NCBI GenBank assembly: GCA_025331125.1
Contig: JAOALB010000027.1
Coordinates: 355,996-419,995 of the forward strand
DNA from: Mycogone perniciosa
Taxonomy: Eukaryota > Ascomycota > Sordariomycetes > Hypocreales > Hypocreaceae
DNA length: 64,000 nt
Reading direction: 5' to 3'
Position 1 is the first letter of the stretch. Each line of letters begins with the position of its first letter. A program made the position numbers and the translations under genes. Of the stretch, positions 1-12,610 are shown one piece after another. Below the pieces are notes generated by a model that ran no database searches, had not been told where the DNA came from, and saw nothing but the letters and a program-made list of their open reading frames with translations.

Positions 1-52
1 AGTGACTGAGACCTTGGAAAATTACATGGATACATGAATGGATGGTAAGTAC

Positions 53-364
53 ATTGATACGGGCATGGTCAACCCTCATGGATTCAGCCAGTGCCTTCTT
101 GGTACTGCTGTTGGGCTTATGGTTCTTCTGGAACTCGGCCTCGAGAATTTCCACCTCCTCTTTGGAAAGCCGCGGCTTTGATTCGGTTGTTCGGGTCATC
201 TGATGGTGGTGGACCAGGTGGTTGTGGTGGGCGTGGTAAACCTCCATGGAATCGGCAAGATAGGTGGGATAGTCCGACAGTTGAGTATATGGCGCAGCAG
301 CAAAGGCGTCAGCAACTCCGGAATATGCCCATGTTGGCCACTGTGGTTGAGTGAAAGGACCCAT
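53..364 (-). CDS. Homeodomain transcription factor, first exon only (partial at window edge)
   Basis: Reading the minus strand from the ATG at 362-364 gives 104 codons in phase 0, ending at a GTACTT donor (47-52). Residues about 63-104 match the first two helices of a homeodomain: KPRLSKEEVEILEAEF, then NHKPNSSTKKALAESM and RVDHARIN. The DNA-contacting third helix (family consensus WFQNRRxK) would follow the intron and lies outside the window. The N-terminal 60 residues are rich in aromatic and His residues (a run HHNHLVHHHQ just before the homeodomain). An in-frame TAA lies upstream of the ATG, and a CTAAC branch-like site followed by AAATAG lies 5 to 40 nt upstream, so a 5' UTR intron or a further upstream coding exon is possible. 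By family this is a nuclear DNA-binding regulator; fungal members of this type act in development, but the target genes cannot be read here. The call rests on homeodomain helices 1-2. Confidence 0.8.
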
Positions 365-949
365 GCTTCCAACTATTTGCTCCAGAAATTCGACGAGTTA
401 GGGAACGTATCGTTTAATCGGAATCGGTACAGTGATGGACTGGAGTAGTAGTGGTTGTAATCGGCGTTGTCAATGAGAGTAACCCAACGGTGGATGTAAG
501 AGCGAGGTCCACAGATAATGTGTTAGTGGGCAAGTCGGGCCGAGGATGACGATGATGAGAACAGAAGAGAGAAAGCGAAGGAGTGCGCTTGTCTCTTTAA
601 GAATGTTCAGAGGTGTGAAAAGGGTTGATGGGTAAGAGAAAGTTGATGACGATGAAAGGGTAAGGAGACGTGAGACAGAGCTCACTTAGACTCTGCTCTC
701 TTGGCACGAGGTTCTTTCAAAGGGAGCTTGATGGAGTTTAGATGAGAAGGAGAGGCGTCGAGGGGCAGGAGACGAGGGGCGGAGGGTAGATGAAGTAGTC
801 GGTATTAGAGGCAGAAGCAGACTGATGTTAGTAGTGGTGGTATCTGTCGGCACCGGTAGGTGGTGCCGCGCATTGTTGCGACCGGGGGTGGGCAGAGAGC
901 TTCGGCCTGGAGGAGTAGTATGACAGGACAGGCAGACCGACCCCTGACC

Positions 950-975
950 ATCAAGCCATCAAGCCATCAAGCCCT
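950..975. repeat. Three tandem copies of an 8-nt unit (ATCAAGCC)
   Basis: The unit ATCAAGCC is repeated three times head to tail in the non-coding region upstream of the homeobox gene. It is a short minisatellite with no sign of coding function. Confidence 0.7.
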
Positions 976-1051
976 GGCCATCGTCAGCTCTGTGTTTGGT
1001 GGGCCGGTACTTGGAGCGACTTGCAGATGGTGCCAGGAGAAGCGTAGAGTG

Positions 1052-1092
1052 CAGAGCCCAGAGCCCAGAGCCCAGAGCTCAGAGCCCAGAAC
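1052..1092. repeat. Imperfect 7-nt tandem repeat (CAGAGCC)
   Basis: About six copies of CAGAGCC, one with a single substitution (CAGAGCT), lie in the upstream region of the homeobox gene. It is a simple minisatellite. Confidence 0.75.
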
Positions 1093-2362
1093 CCCAGACG
1101 ACTGAGCCAAAGCCTAGCTGGCAGCTAGCCCATGGGCCAGGGTTGCAGTCCGAAGACGCGCCAACTAGTAGTAGTCCACGCAGCTGCCGCGGTCGTGTGG
1201 CGCCGCCACGACTCCCCATCATGGGAACTCCCTGTCTTCAGGCCCTAGCGACTTTAGGGTGTTGTTCTCCGGATGAAGTCTCCCAGGCTCTCTTTGGTTG
1301 AGGCTCGCACAACTCGTCACTCGAGGCCAAAGCCTAAGTGAGCTCCCTGGCTGAACTAGGGTGGAACTGGGGAAGCATGAAGCCGGACACCTGGGCGTGT
1401 GCAGCAAAGACAGGGCAGGGTGAGCCTAAGCCCCAGCTTCATGCACACAAGGAGGGATCGCATGGAATCTCACGTGTTGCTCGCGGTAGTATGTAGTGGT
1501 ATTTGCAAGGGCGAACCGAACGCGGTTCATAGTTGAGATTGGTGATTGTTTGGCGTCGTCATTCATCGCTATCAATCCTCGCTAGGGAGGAGGGGAGACA
1601 ATGAGTACTCTGTTCTCGCACTTTGGACTTTGGACAACCGGGGGGAAATGACGTGAAAGCGACGGGCCGGTGAAAACCGGAACGCACCCGAACGAATGTC
1701 CGTCTATCCCACGAAAAACAAGAAAAGAAAATACCGTATGGAGTACGAGTACAGCAAAAAGCAGAGTTGTATCATTAGATGCATCATCATGATGCACACA
1801 GCGAAACCCGTGCTCGTAGGTTGCGATGGAATTCGGGAGTGTTCCCAAAACGCATTCGATGCCGAAGCAGAAGCCCGACAGACAGCGTGCTTTTGCGACG
1901 GAGGACGAGATTCTGGGCCTTTCTTTGAAGGCGGAATTCGCGACCCGAAAGTACAGTTGTGTCTGAGATCCACCTGCACCGCCGGCGAGGCGCCAACCCT
2001 CCCCTCCTAAGTACCCAAACGCACTGTAGCTCGCGTGGTGCAGCGCAGCTGGGCCCCCATGGACGCCCTAGCCTTCGGTAGGTTCCAGGGCAACCTTCCT
2101 GCAATTGGGCGCCGCGCGGTTGCACACAGATGCATGAAAGCGGAATGAATGGGTTGGAGCTAACAGGTTGGTGTGCTAATGTGCTGAATTGGTTGTCGCC
2201 GTTCCTACGCCATAGACGAGTTGCTGTTTTCTTCCTCGACGAGTTGGTGGTTGTAGTAGTAGTACTCGTCGTAGTAATATGGGGAGAGCCACCGTCACGT
2301 CGCCATTGTGCTCTCGTCCACTTACACTCAGACTCTCATCACATTTCAGCTGGCCCTGCCCA

Positions 2363-2397
2363 CACTCACTCACTCACTCACTCACTCACTCACTCAC
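2363..2397. repeat. Tetranucleotide microsatellite (ACTC)n
   Basis: About eight uninterrupted copies of the ACTC/CACT unit are followed by a short CACACG-rich tail. It lies in the gene-free region and is a likely length-polymorphic locus. Confidence 0.85.
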
Positions 2398-5300
2398 ACG
2401 CACACGCATACGCACAATACGCGGAACCCAGAACATTCTGGTCGCCAAAAGTGCTTTTTCCTTCGCCTAAACTATCCTCCGCGTGTGCAGTGTGCAGTGC
2501 GAGTGCGAAGTATTACTAGGTGACACGAGTAAGGAACAACGCGTCCTTTGACTCCCCTCCCTCCGCAGGTTTGCTGGCAATGTGAAATCTGACCTGACCC
2601 TTCTTGGGTAAGTCTGCCACGCGCCAGAAGGGCGCCATCAACGGTGACTAGCCAAGGGTGACAAACGCTGCCAAATTCAAATTTACCCCTGCTGCCTTTT
2701 TTTTAGCACCAAGACGTTTGCCTATGTACTGATAGGAGTACTACTACGCGTATCATACTCCATAGTTAGCACAAGGGACAAAAATCTTGTTGCTCCTAAA
2801 ACACTTGTGATATGTTCAGAGCGATATTGGATCATTGGATTCCAGTACAAATACTCCTTGGAGCCTATGGGGTCATTTTAGTCTAATCTCTCCCTCTGCC
2901 AATACTAGTGACCAAGTCTACTCGTAATAACAACACCCACCTCTCCAGGGGCGCACAAGAAATCAGCCCCATCACATCTATTAAATACTACACAACACCG
3001 TAATACTACTGCTCATACTCGTAGAGGGCGAGTCCTGTCAGTCGACTGCGGTGTAAAGAAAACACGGAATACCCCGACTCATCCCCATCACAGGATAACA
3101 CTGCCTAATCTGGGTGCTTTTCAGCCTCTAGCGGTGGAAGGCTTGCCCATTCCGGGCTAACACAGCCTGTCGGAGGCTACTCCACTTTCCGCGTGTGCAC
3201 CCGGACCATTGCCCGTTTTTGGACTGCTACACGCCTCACAGCTCACGAACCACCTGTCATTCTCACGCCCACGACAGGACAGGAAGCAAGGGCTTGGCTT
3301 GCTTGGTTTGTTGCCTGCTTCAGCGAGGTTGACCGATGTGGCTTTGCCAAACCCATTTCGCTTATCCAGCTACTTGATTCGCTGCACAACAACAAGTCAA
3401 CCTCGACCTGTCCCGGCTTGGCCACCCAAAACGCCTTGGGCTTGCTAGCCTCATCTCAACTCCAGAGATCGCTTGTTTTCTGAGAGGCTGTTAGGACTGC
3501 TCTGACAGATCTTAGTTCAAATATCGCAGAGTCTGCCGCACACCTGCAAACACCCCTTTTTCTTCGGTCTTGGGTGAGACGTCGATCAGCAGCAGCTTCA
3601 GTAGGTCTGTGGTACGAGATTTGTGCGTTAATGCTTCTTTGGCACCGCTTCGGTCACGACCGCACTGGCACGGCTCGGAGGAGGCATCAACTCACGGCCC
3701 CTGCTGCCAATGTGCGCCACAACAGTCCACCCAGCATTGTGAGCGCTTCCCCAGACGCATTCTACATACATGCGAGTACCACTAGTATGTACTCGTACTC
3801 GTCTTGGCCAGAACCGGAGTTTTTTCAACAATTCGCCTATCGTCCCGTAATACCGGATTTACGGAGTTGTAGACCAGCATGAATGCATGATGGTTCAAAC
3901 TACGAGTACTATATAATACACGATCATCCGGGGTATGGAAAACGGTTGAAATGTCGGCCCCTTACTCTCTCTGCTTGTCAATAAAGTTTTCCAGCCGTTT
4001 TCTTGAGGCGACTTTCTGAACTTTGACTTGGATTGGAGGGGACCAACAGGTGCGAGTGCCTCTAAGCCTCTTTCAACTTAGCGGCCCAATGGGTGTCGAT
4101 ACCGATACTTCCAGGCCCTTGAGATGCACATCAGCTCGCAACAACGTGTTGTCGCGGCGCACAGGCCTCTCTGATCAGTGGTGTGGTTTCCATCAGCTAA
4201 TTCAGCCCTGTAAGTTAAATCCATTTGGGATCCCCTCCGACAGATACGGATGATGCGATACAGCCCTTTTCGATCCAACTGCCGATGAACATCGGAACTG
4301 GAGGTTTTCGGAGTGGCAAACACCTGCCTTATCGATCTACCTCATCTCCCCGTCAACTCTCGGTTCCGCAAAGTGAGGTTCTCGACAATGCGACGGTTGC
4401 CATTGCTTTTGGCTTCATTTTGTGCTCACATCATTGTCTCACTAAAAAGTAGAGCGTTACATCGCATAGCCGTGCGGGTGACGCTTCTATTTACAGAGTC
4501 CAAACAGAAACAACCAAGAACGAGAAAAAAAACGCCCCAGCTGCATGCAGAGCTCAGACATGCAGGCCTATTGGCTGAGGGTCCTCCTTGCTCAGATCAC
4601 CCAGTCACTCTGCTGGCGATGCGCCCGTCTGCAACGTCAGAGCATGAGTTGAGCACCACAAGCACTCCCTCCAGGTTGACAGAACTCCCAAATCTGACCT
4701 TCCTGATTGGTAGCAATCACCATTATCACCACAGCCTGAACGGTGCATCTGTGCTGAAAAGAGAGACCCCGACTCACCTTTGGTTTCTCACCAATCATCA
4801 CATTACTCGTATGTAGTACTTCGTCCTGCATGTACATACTACGAGGTGGCCCATCCCATTGGCAGCAAACACGAAATGCCCATCAGCCTTATTATGTACA
4901 CCGGTCCCGGGCGCTTGGATGTGACGGGCACTAGTCACAATGGCTGCCCAGCCGCTTTGCTGCAGCAAAGTCAAATGAGGTTTTTTGGCGAGAAGCGTGT
5001 CGAGAAGAAACTGGCACGGTTGCGGGGTGCCCGAGCGGAGTGGTCTCGGCCAACAGTCCGGATAGGCACTCTTCCTCAACGAAAGAGGCAATTGAGGTGT
5101 CGATCATCAATCTTCACTTCATTTCGATGCAAGCAACCATTCGACATCTACCAAGCTCTTCGTGCTCTGTAGTAGCACTACTCGTAGTATCTACTCGTAT
5201 ATTTGATATGTTCGGACCGTGCGTTACAGACCAAGCAGGTGCCCTTTCAGCCTTTTAAGCAGCCTCTTGCGTGAGTGACATTGCGCAGCTAACTTGCCCA

Positions 5301-8300
5301 AACAGTCGTAACCTGCAGGAGTACGAAGTAATCACACTTGCGATTAGCGCCGTGCATCGGATAAGACCACTCCTGAAGCTGCCCCAACAATCCGCGTGGG
5401 CGAGTGTTGGTTTGGCAGCTGGAGATACGGGGTAACATTACTAAAGTTGCCGCACAACCGCGTATTTTTCGGACGGGATTGCAGGATAGAGGGAGGCGGC
5501 CATTAAAATCATGTCATGTCATCATCACCATCGCCACCGGCATCACCGCCAGCTCCGAAGAATACCGGGCAGCCATCGAAAAGTCAAGACATCAATCCCT
5601 ATTCACAGGCATATGCCATGCTACGCTGTGATGCATACTTGAAGCAACGCATCGCTCTCGCCGGTCGGAATGTGGGGGGTGTCCTTCTAGGGAGTGGGAG
5701 ACCGAGCTTTTTCGCATCCCGATCGCTACGTCGACTCGCGACAAAAGAAATCGCCCCGGGGGCTCCGTGGTGTAGGTACTGCTACCTCCTCTGGCACATA
5801 CTTCATACCCTCATTGCTGGCCTGAGCGCGGGGGTGCTGTGTACATGTATATGCCAGTACTAGCAGCCGGCGCCAGGCGCCGTTGAGCCTCAAATTGCCT
5901 CTCTCTCCCGCTTGGCAACCAACTTGACAAGGGCGAGACCCAACATCCTGGGACCCAGCTGTTCTTGTCAAAGCTTAGCTGGAGCTTTGTTGCGAAGATC
6001 AAAGAGAACGTCTCAAACCCTGCATTTTGTAAAAAAAAGAATTCCAGGGGTACGAAGTAGACACGGAGCGCATCTGCCTGCATACGCTTACACATTTACG
6101 AAGTACACATGCGAACACCGTGTGCTACCCAGACAAACCTGAGACCCCAAGCATGCAAAGCGTAAGTCAGTATACTTGCAAATACGCTTTCGATATGTCT
6201 TAGCATCAACGCGTGCAACGGGATCTCGCTTCGGTCATCTCGCTTCTTCGCCATTGCCGGATTGGGCCGATGGAGCGCTTCGGGAGGCTGGCTGTGCCAT
6301 GACTCCCTAGCATGGGCTTCGACAAAAACGTGCTTTTGAAAATATGGATAATGGTACCATATCCTCCTTGCTGTCACATTTGACAGAGGCCAGTTGATAC
6401 TGCGTATGTACTCGTAAGGATTCTGTGCCATGGATGCTGCTACACGCCCCAACCCAACCGCCCCCTGGAGGCTAGTAGTGGTTAGTACCAAGGTATGTTG
6501 CGTTGTCGTCGAAATTTCCCAAAGCAATCAATGAACCGTGGGCGGTAAAAAAAAAAAGGGACAACTTTCCCTGAGTACGAGTACTCATGTGTACTACATT
6601 CACGCACAAACCCTGAACTTGACGTGATGGGATGAGCCAGAAAAACGACGGCGTGGCACCCTAACCCAAGGACTCGGGAAGTGGCCCCAGGCAGAGGTTC
6701 GTCAGCGCCGATTATTTCCTTCGCTGGCATTGGGCCTCGGATGTTGGAGCAAAAGGCTTCGAGAACCTACGAGTAGGCTTTTGAGATGAGAGCTTTCCTT
6801 CTTCTTTTCACCTTACTTGAGGTATATGGTGCTGGCCGGCTCGCGGATTGGTTCCTCCCTTGAGAAAGCAAGTGTCCTGGCGCGTTTTCAGATGTACTCG
6901 TAGCACTCGTACCCTGGCGTCCACGCTTCCTTCGACTGAGGATACGGGGGCTAAATTCAACGAAGAAACATACATCGTCATCTGCTGGCCGAAGGGCATG
7001 CATGAGTTGCGGGCGCGTAATTCTGGATTCGTCATGGAGCCGGGGAGAGTTGCAAGCTGAAGCTGCAGAGATCTACGGAGTACCGCAGCATACACTGCAA
7101 CGCCCATACTACTTGGTACGTGGCTTGTGCGACGCCGAAGCGCCAATTGCGTACATGTGTGCATGAGAAGCGTGCAGTACGGAGTAGTATGTACTCGTAT
7201 TGTATTAGTATAGCATTATAGATAGGTAATCGCTGTAAGAGTTATCCATGGTGACGAGAGCTATCCGTGGCAATCAGAACGAGTGGTGGCTGTAGCAACG
7301 TATTAGGTGTTTTGCTGTCCCTTTTTATTGTCACCCACCTGAGAAGTGGCCTGAGTACCGAGTACGAGTACTATCTCGTACCCCACGTACAGAAGTGGGG
7401 AGGTGGGGACTTGAAAGAGAGACCGGGCAGGGCGTTGAAGGGTTACATTCGCCAGGTAGATACTCCGTAGTGCCTCTCTACTAATTTATTTTTCTCTCCA
7501 AATCCTCCGAACCCTTCACACCTCTCCGTTTGGCCCTTGGGGAGAGAGGAGATTGCCGGCGAAGCGATGTTCACTCCATAGTTGGTTGGTTGGGTCATTT
7601 CGCCTGGATGAACGGCAGATTCTCGCGGCGACGGCCATTTGACTCGTTCTAGACCCCCAAAGCACCACCAGATCGATCAGGGGGGAGAGGGGTGGGCATA
7701 CTAATAGAAACGACAGCCTGGGGGGCTGTCCGTCTTCGCGACCAACAACCAGGGACGGAGAGATTAGTTTCGCCTTTTGACCGGGCAGCCACGTGGAACC
7801 GCGATCCCTTGTCTAGGTTTTGTCTGCTCTCAGCCAATCCCAGCGTCGTCCCGCATGGGTTCAAGATGGTACATCCAGCCGCTAAGCATTCTGAGTCTGC
7901 TAAAGTTGCTCTCAGCCGTGTTGTGACGCAGCTTTACTTGTCTGACATTCCGTTTGACGCCGTCGACTCGAAATTCGAACATGTCCACCGATTTCTGGGG
8001 CTTTACAGGCTTCTTTCCCCACCCCACCTCTCTCTCACGGACTGGACTGTCCCAATGCAATGCATATTCAACCTCCCGGGCACAGAGATTTTGTTAAATG
8101 GCGGCTGCATAGTAATATGATGCCGGGTGGTGGCTGGTGGCTGGTGGCACGTCGGACGAGCCTCCGAACAGGCCGAGTGGAAGAAGCAATCGCAAATGGC
8201 TGTCTCAACGACGCCCTTTCTCGCATCTCGCCCACTCACCGTCTGTCCCGAGATATTTTAGACTCCCACATGGCGAAGAGACCAGTCCTGCTCTAGTTCG

Positions 8301-10393
8301 TCCACTCGAGTCAGCCCACCAGCCCCTAGTTATCTTTCCTAAACCGTCGTGTGGCATTGCCTCTTGTCTAGCCGCGGAAAGGAAAAGTAAAATACCTAGG
8401 ACAGCGAAGAAAGGTGGTGAGCCTAGAGAAGAAAAAGAAAAGGGAATAGCAGTGGCGTGTGTCGATGCGGCTGCGCCCGACATGGCAAGGTCGCATGGGG
8501 CCACCGGACAAAACCCACTCAACTCGACTCGACGCAACTTAACTCAACAAAGAAAATCTGCTCCCAAGGCGCGATAATTGTTTGCATTTCTCGGGCCACG
8601 TGTTTTCCTGAAGACGCTGGACCTCTTCCGGGTTGGCGGTGCCAGGAGGGCGCTGTCAGACGCCGAAAAAGAAAATGGGGTGAACTCGGCCCGGCCACAT
8701 CATCGGCCAGGATATGTCCCCTACTCGTATGGGCTCTGTTATACAATTGCGACGGCTTGTTTTTCAGATTCACGATGCCCCCCTTTTTTTTCTTTTTGAG
8801 AGCCTCGGAGGGGAAAGTAAATGAGAGGGGTTAAAGAAGGAGAATTCGCCTGCAACGGCAGAGAGGTGTGAAATTTGGTGAAAATTGATCCAACGACCTC
8901 AACTGCACAAGTGCACAGGGTTCGCAAGCACACGCTTGAAGCCGGAATCTGATCCGTGCTGGCGCGTCAACCGTCTGTCTGAACATGCATACTCGTACGG
9001 AGTACATATTGCTCTCTGCAAGCGCACTACGGAGTACATTGCAACGGCGCCATTCCCATCTTACGGCATGCACTGCAGGGTATTTCTCGGGATGATGACA
9101 CGGCGACATACCGCCATTCAGCCATTTTGCCGCAGTTCTCCGTTATGGTTGGTGAATGACAAAAAAATTGATCCCGTCGCCAAAGGGGTACAGGGTAGGT
9201 GACAGGTTGGAGTGGCGAGACAGTACCGTACGGGACCTTGCATAAGAGCATCCATTACCTGAGTGTTGAGTGAGTTACTCGAATTCTAGAATGCATACCC
9301 GACGCTACCAAGACTTCCTCATCTCGCAACAGGTGAGTCGCCAATGCCGTGCAACCCTGGTGGTGGTGAAGGAATGATCTCTCTTCGCCCCCAATACCGG
9401 GCTAATTTGTGTCATCGGATCATCAGCAACACCTTAATTCGTGCTATTCCTTGTACGTGGGTCGTAGCACCGGCCATGAGAACACAAATGAACGCCCGGC
9501 TGCATCCTGCCGAGTCTCGTGTTCTCCGGTCGCCAACACTTCCGTTGCATAACCCGAGATTTGGGCCCCGACCTTGTACTTCCCCAGATCCAGTACGAGT
9601 CACACGAGTGGTATGTAAGACGGCATCAATGTCGTCATCGCTTTGGTCCCGCTGTATGCGAGATTGCGCCGAGTCGGAAGATCTCAGACGTTAAAGGGTA
9701 TCTACGGATGTACTCGTAGTAGGTGCAACCACACCCAATCTGCTGTGCACTCACGGCATTTAGGCATCTACGACTACGGAGTACATCCCTCTTTTCTTGC
9801 CCTTCCCGGGTTTGACAAGTGTACGGAGCAGTTGAGGCGTTTCTGTACTCTTAAGTGTCACGGATCCGCGGCGCGCGTAATAGTGGGATGTTTACGCGTT
9901 AATATTGGAGGGATGTCTTACAAGGGAAGCTTTTCACAACTTTGGTGTCTGAAGGGGAGATTGAATGTACAAAGTGAAAGAAAAACATACGATACTACCC
10001 AAGGGTGTCCTGGGCTTGGGACATGGAAGATATTTAATTTCGGCTCCAGGGAAATAAGGGAGAGACATTTGGCGAGCCTGAGGGTGAGACGCGTCCAAAA
10101 GACAAAGGAAAAACGTTGCCGAGGGAGGTAAATATGGATTCATTGGTTCAATCGCCGACTGAAAACATGACGACATTGGTGAGACTTCGTTAATCGTCAC
10201 CAGATTAAGTTTTGACTCTCGATTCAGATGATCTGAACACACAGGTCGAGATAGACAGCAGCTCAGCTGTTCCCCCCACAAAGGGATTGTTCACCTGGAA
10301 TGTGTAAGCTTTCTCAGCTATGTATTGGTCTTTTAAATCTTAACCCTTTCCTCTTGTCTAACACCCCCTATCTATCTGTTTCTATACCATACC

Positions 10394-11306
10394 TTAGCGC
10401 AGCGCGTTTGAAATCTCAAGCGTCACTTTCCCATCCTTCTGCTCAACGACTCTAACCGACTCCAAGTCCCTCACCACCCAATCAGGCCCAGCAGCCGCAA
10501 CCTGTTCCGCGGTATGGCTGGTCGCTAACCCCAGGACTTTACACCCGGCGGCCTTGCCGGACTTGATGCCCGCGGGACTATCCTCCAGCACCAGCACGTC
10601 ACCCGCGGCGTGCTCGAGACCGAGTTTGGCCAGGCCGATGCGGTAGCAGGTGGGATCTGGCTTGCCGTTCTCGACGCTCTCGGCGGTGACGAGGTGCTTT
10701 GGTTTGGTGAGGGAGAGGACATTGAGCCAGCCTGTGACGAGAGGCTCGGTGCCGGAGGTGACGATGGCCCAGGGGCTAGAGCGGGATATTAGAGAGTCTA
10801 TGAGGGCACGGGCGCCGGGGACTTCGACGGCGTCGTTGCCGTAGAGGACTGGGAGGCGGGCTTCTATCTCTCGGGTATCTGTATTGTTAACATAGTTAGT
10901 TAGTTAGGGACTACTATCTCATTTGAGCCCTGCTGGGTTGAAGTGGTTCAACAGCCCTCAGGCGATGAAAGGGGGCCAGGTGAAGCTGAGATCCGATGAC
11001 TTCCGGTAGAAGTTGACGTACATTCCAAGGTCGCCTTTTCAGGAGCTAGGAGTCTCAACACATCTATGCTCCGTCGGCCATGAGAGGTCTCTAAGATAAC
11101 ATCAGGCGGTACGCCTATTTCTTCACCAACGCTGGCGAAATGAGTATGTTAGATGCAGTCTGTTTTGTATCAGGTGTGTCAACTCACGAATGCCAGTGCT
11201 TGATGACAGCTGCCGTCGAATCGATAATGGTCCCGTCCATATCGAACAAGAAGCCTGAAAAGGAGACTTGCTGCGGTGGCAGACTGTAATCCGGTTGCGA
11301 GCCCAT
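10394..11306 (-). CDS. HAD-superfamily sugar-phosphate phosphatase (Gpp1/Dog family)
   Basis: Model: exons 11306-11188, 11131-11022 and 10878-10394, 237 residues. Both introns have canonical ends (GTGAGT...CAG, GTACGT...CAG). HAD motif I is FDMDGT at residues 21-26 (nucleophile Asp22, acid/base Asp24); the middle has IVTSGT (motif II Thr/Ser) and NGKPDP (motif III Lys); motif IV is VLEDSPAGIKSGKAAGCKVL. The segment ILETSHGRRSIDVL and the C-terminal DWVVRDLESVRV resemble yeast glycerol-3-phosphatase Gpp1 and 2-deoxyglucose-6-phosphatase. It probably dephosphorylates glycerol-3-phosphate or a related small sugar phosphate in the cytosol; which substrate is preferred cannot be told from sequence. 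The length fits the family (Gpp1 is about 250 residues). It is single on its strand, and its start faces 1.3 kb of upstream DNA. Confidence 0.9.
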
Positions 11307-12610
11307 TTTTTCGCTGGTGACCCCTGAGTGTGAATTCTAATTTGCGGAGGAATGAAAGAAGAATGATCGGTGTATGAGAAGCGAAGCAATGATGGTTATG
11401 TCTATGAAAAGAATCCAATGAGAGGGGCGTAGTCTAAAAAGAACAAGTTTCTAAGTTTCTAGCAAGGATTTGAGGCTCTTTTAATGTTCTGGGGATATGT
11501 GGATGGAATTCTGGTTCTTGAGTGAGGGAGAGAGGCCCGAGAAATGTTGCGATCTCCCCACGTGGTAGTTCCGCACTCTGGATAGCGGGGCTTCCTAAAA
11601 CGACAAGTTTTGTGCTCCGTGCTAGTGCTAGCTTCCAACCAGGGGTAACTTAAAAAGACGAATCTGGCAGTATTAGATTATTTTCCATGTTTGATGTTGA
11701 TGTTAAGGAAGAGGCTGATACAGTCATTGCATTGATTTACGGTTTGCAATTTAGGGCTGCTGATAGCAAAGTGGAAGATAGAGAAACTCAGCCCCAAATA
11801 CGGAGTACTTCGTGTAGCGTTTTTCCCAATTAGCCGGATGACTATCACGACTAGCTGAGCCTCAGGTCACACAGCATAAAATGCAACTTTGGAGCGTATT
11901 GTTATTGATTTAGCAATGGGTAATAATATACAACTCCACCTGCTATCACCGGATGATTCTCATCATTGAAATTTCAAGTCTCACCTCTCCAAAAAATGCT
12001 CTGTTATTGTGGCAATTCTTCATTGATTGACATTACTCGTAGAACCGCCACCAAGCTTCTTTTCCTCCGATATGGACAGTTCCCCGCTCTCGGAAGGCAG
12101 AGTGCGGGACAAAAAAAAGAAAGCCATAAAGACTATACGGAGTACCAAATACTCAAATTTTATAGCACCTACTCAGAACCTCTACTGGTATTCCATCATA
12201 CAATGACTAGTCGTATGAAGTGCTATATATACAGTAATGAGACTCCTCTATCGTAACTGCCCAGTAAAGCCATCCGCGAGTATTCCGAAGCACAGTTGGG
12301 TGTGGTTATTAGAGTCAACTATGGTGATGTCCTGTTTTATATTGTCATCCACTGAGTGGGCTTCTGCAACCAGGTGACCTCGTTCAAGGTTCCAGACTGC
12401 ACATGCTTCAAAAGCCTACCCAAGCATGTCATATTAACCCTCCAGCCAAAAAGCCTTGACTAAACTCGAGTCAAGTGATACATAATATACGCCATACCCA
12501 TTCTCTGTCTGTTGGTGAGAGATCTGTCATCACTGTGTAAAATTCCATCATATAATCGCATCGCATCGCATATCGGGAAGCAATAGCTGCCTTATCTTCC
12601 CTCTACAGCC
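11307..12610. other. Divergent intergenic region, HAD phosphatase / pyroglutamyl peptidase
   Basis: 1.3 kb between two divergently transcribed genes. No gene is seen. It contains exact TACGGAGTA words near 11799 and 12136 and one TACTCGTA near 12034, and it presumably holds both promoters. Confidence 0.6.

Larger units (their letters stand above)
365..10393. other. 10-kb gene-free region upstream of the homeobox gene
   Basis: No open frame here shows a recognisable domain, a consistent exon-intron chain or a sustained coding pattern; the longest frames (about 140-160 codons) overlap one another on both strands and look random. The stretch holds microsatellites (about 950-975, 1052-1092, 2363-2397), 15 exact TACTCGTA/TACGAGTA words, six exact TACTCCGTA/TACGGAGTA words and at least three TACTTCGTA/TACGAAGTA words. 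It lies between the 5' end of the homeobox gene and the 3' end of the HAD phosphatase gene, so most of it is upstream of a developmental-type regulator. An extended promoter, a long 5' UTR or a non-coding transcript would fit, but none is demonstrated. Confidence 0.6.

Noticed and set aside
5022..5115. tRNA-like string GGGGTGCCCGAGCGGAGTGG with an A-box look
   Set aside because: There is no matching acceptor stem and no GGTTCGANTCC B-box at the right distance; GGTGTCGATCA is only a partial match.
6096..6527. 143-codon minus-strand frame in the gene desert
   Set aside because: It has no domain, and its composition is like the other overlapping frames in the region.
2539..10094. Five ACGCGT sites as a StuA/MBF regulatory array
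   Set aside because: Chance predicts about 2.5 in this length; the excess is too small to call as a feature without conservation data.
9643..10131. 162-codon plus-strand frame
   Set aside because: It carries no motif, is Arg/Cys-rich in the manner of random frames, and overlaps repeat words TACTCGTA and TACGGAGTA.
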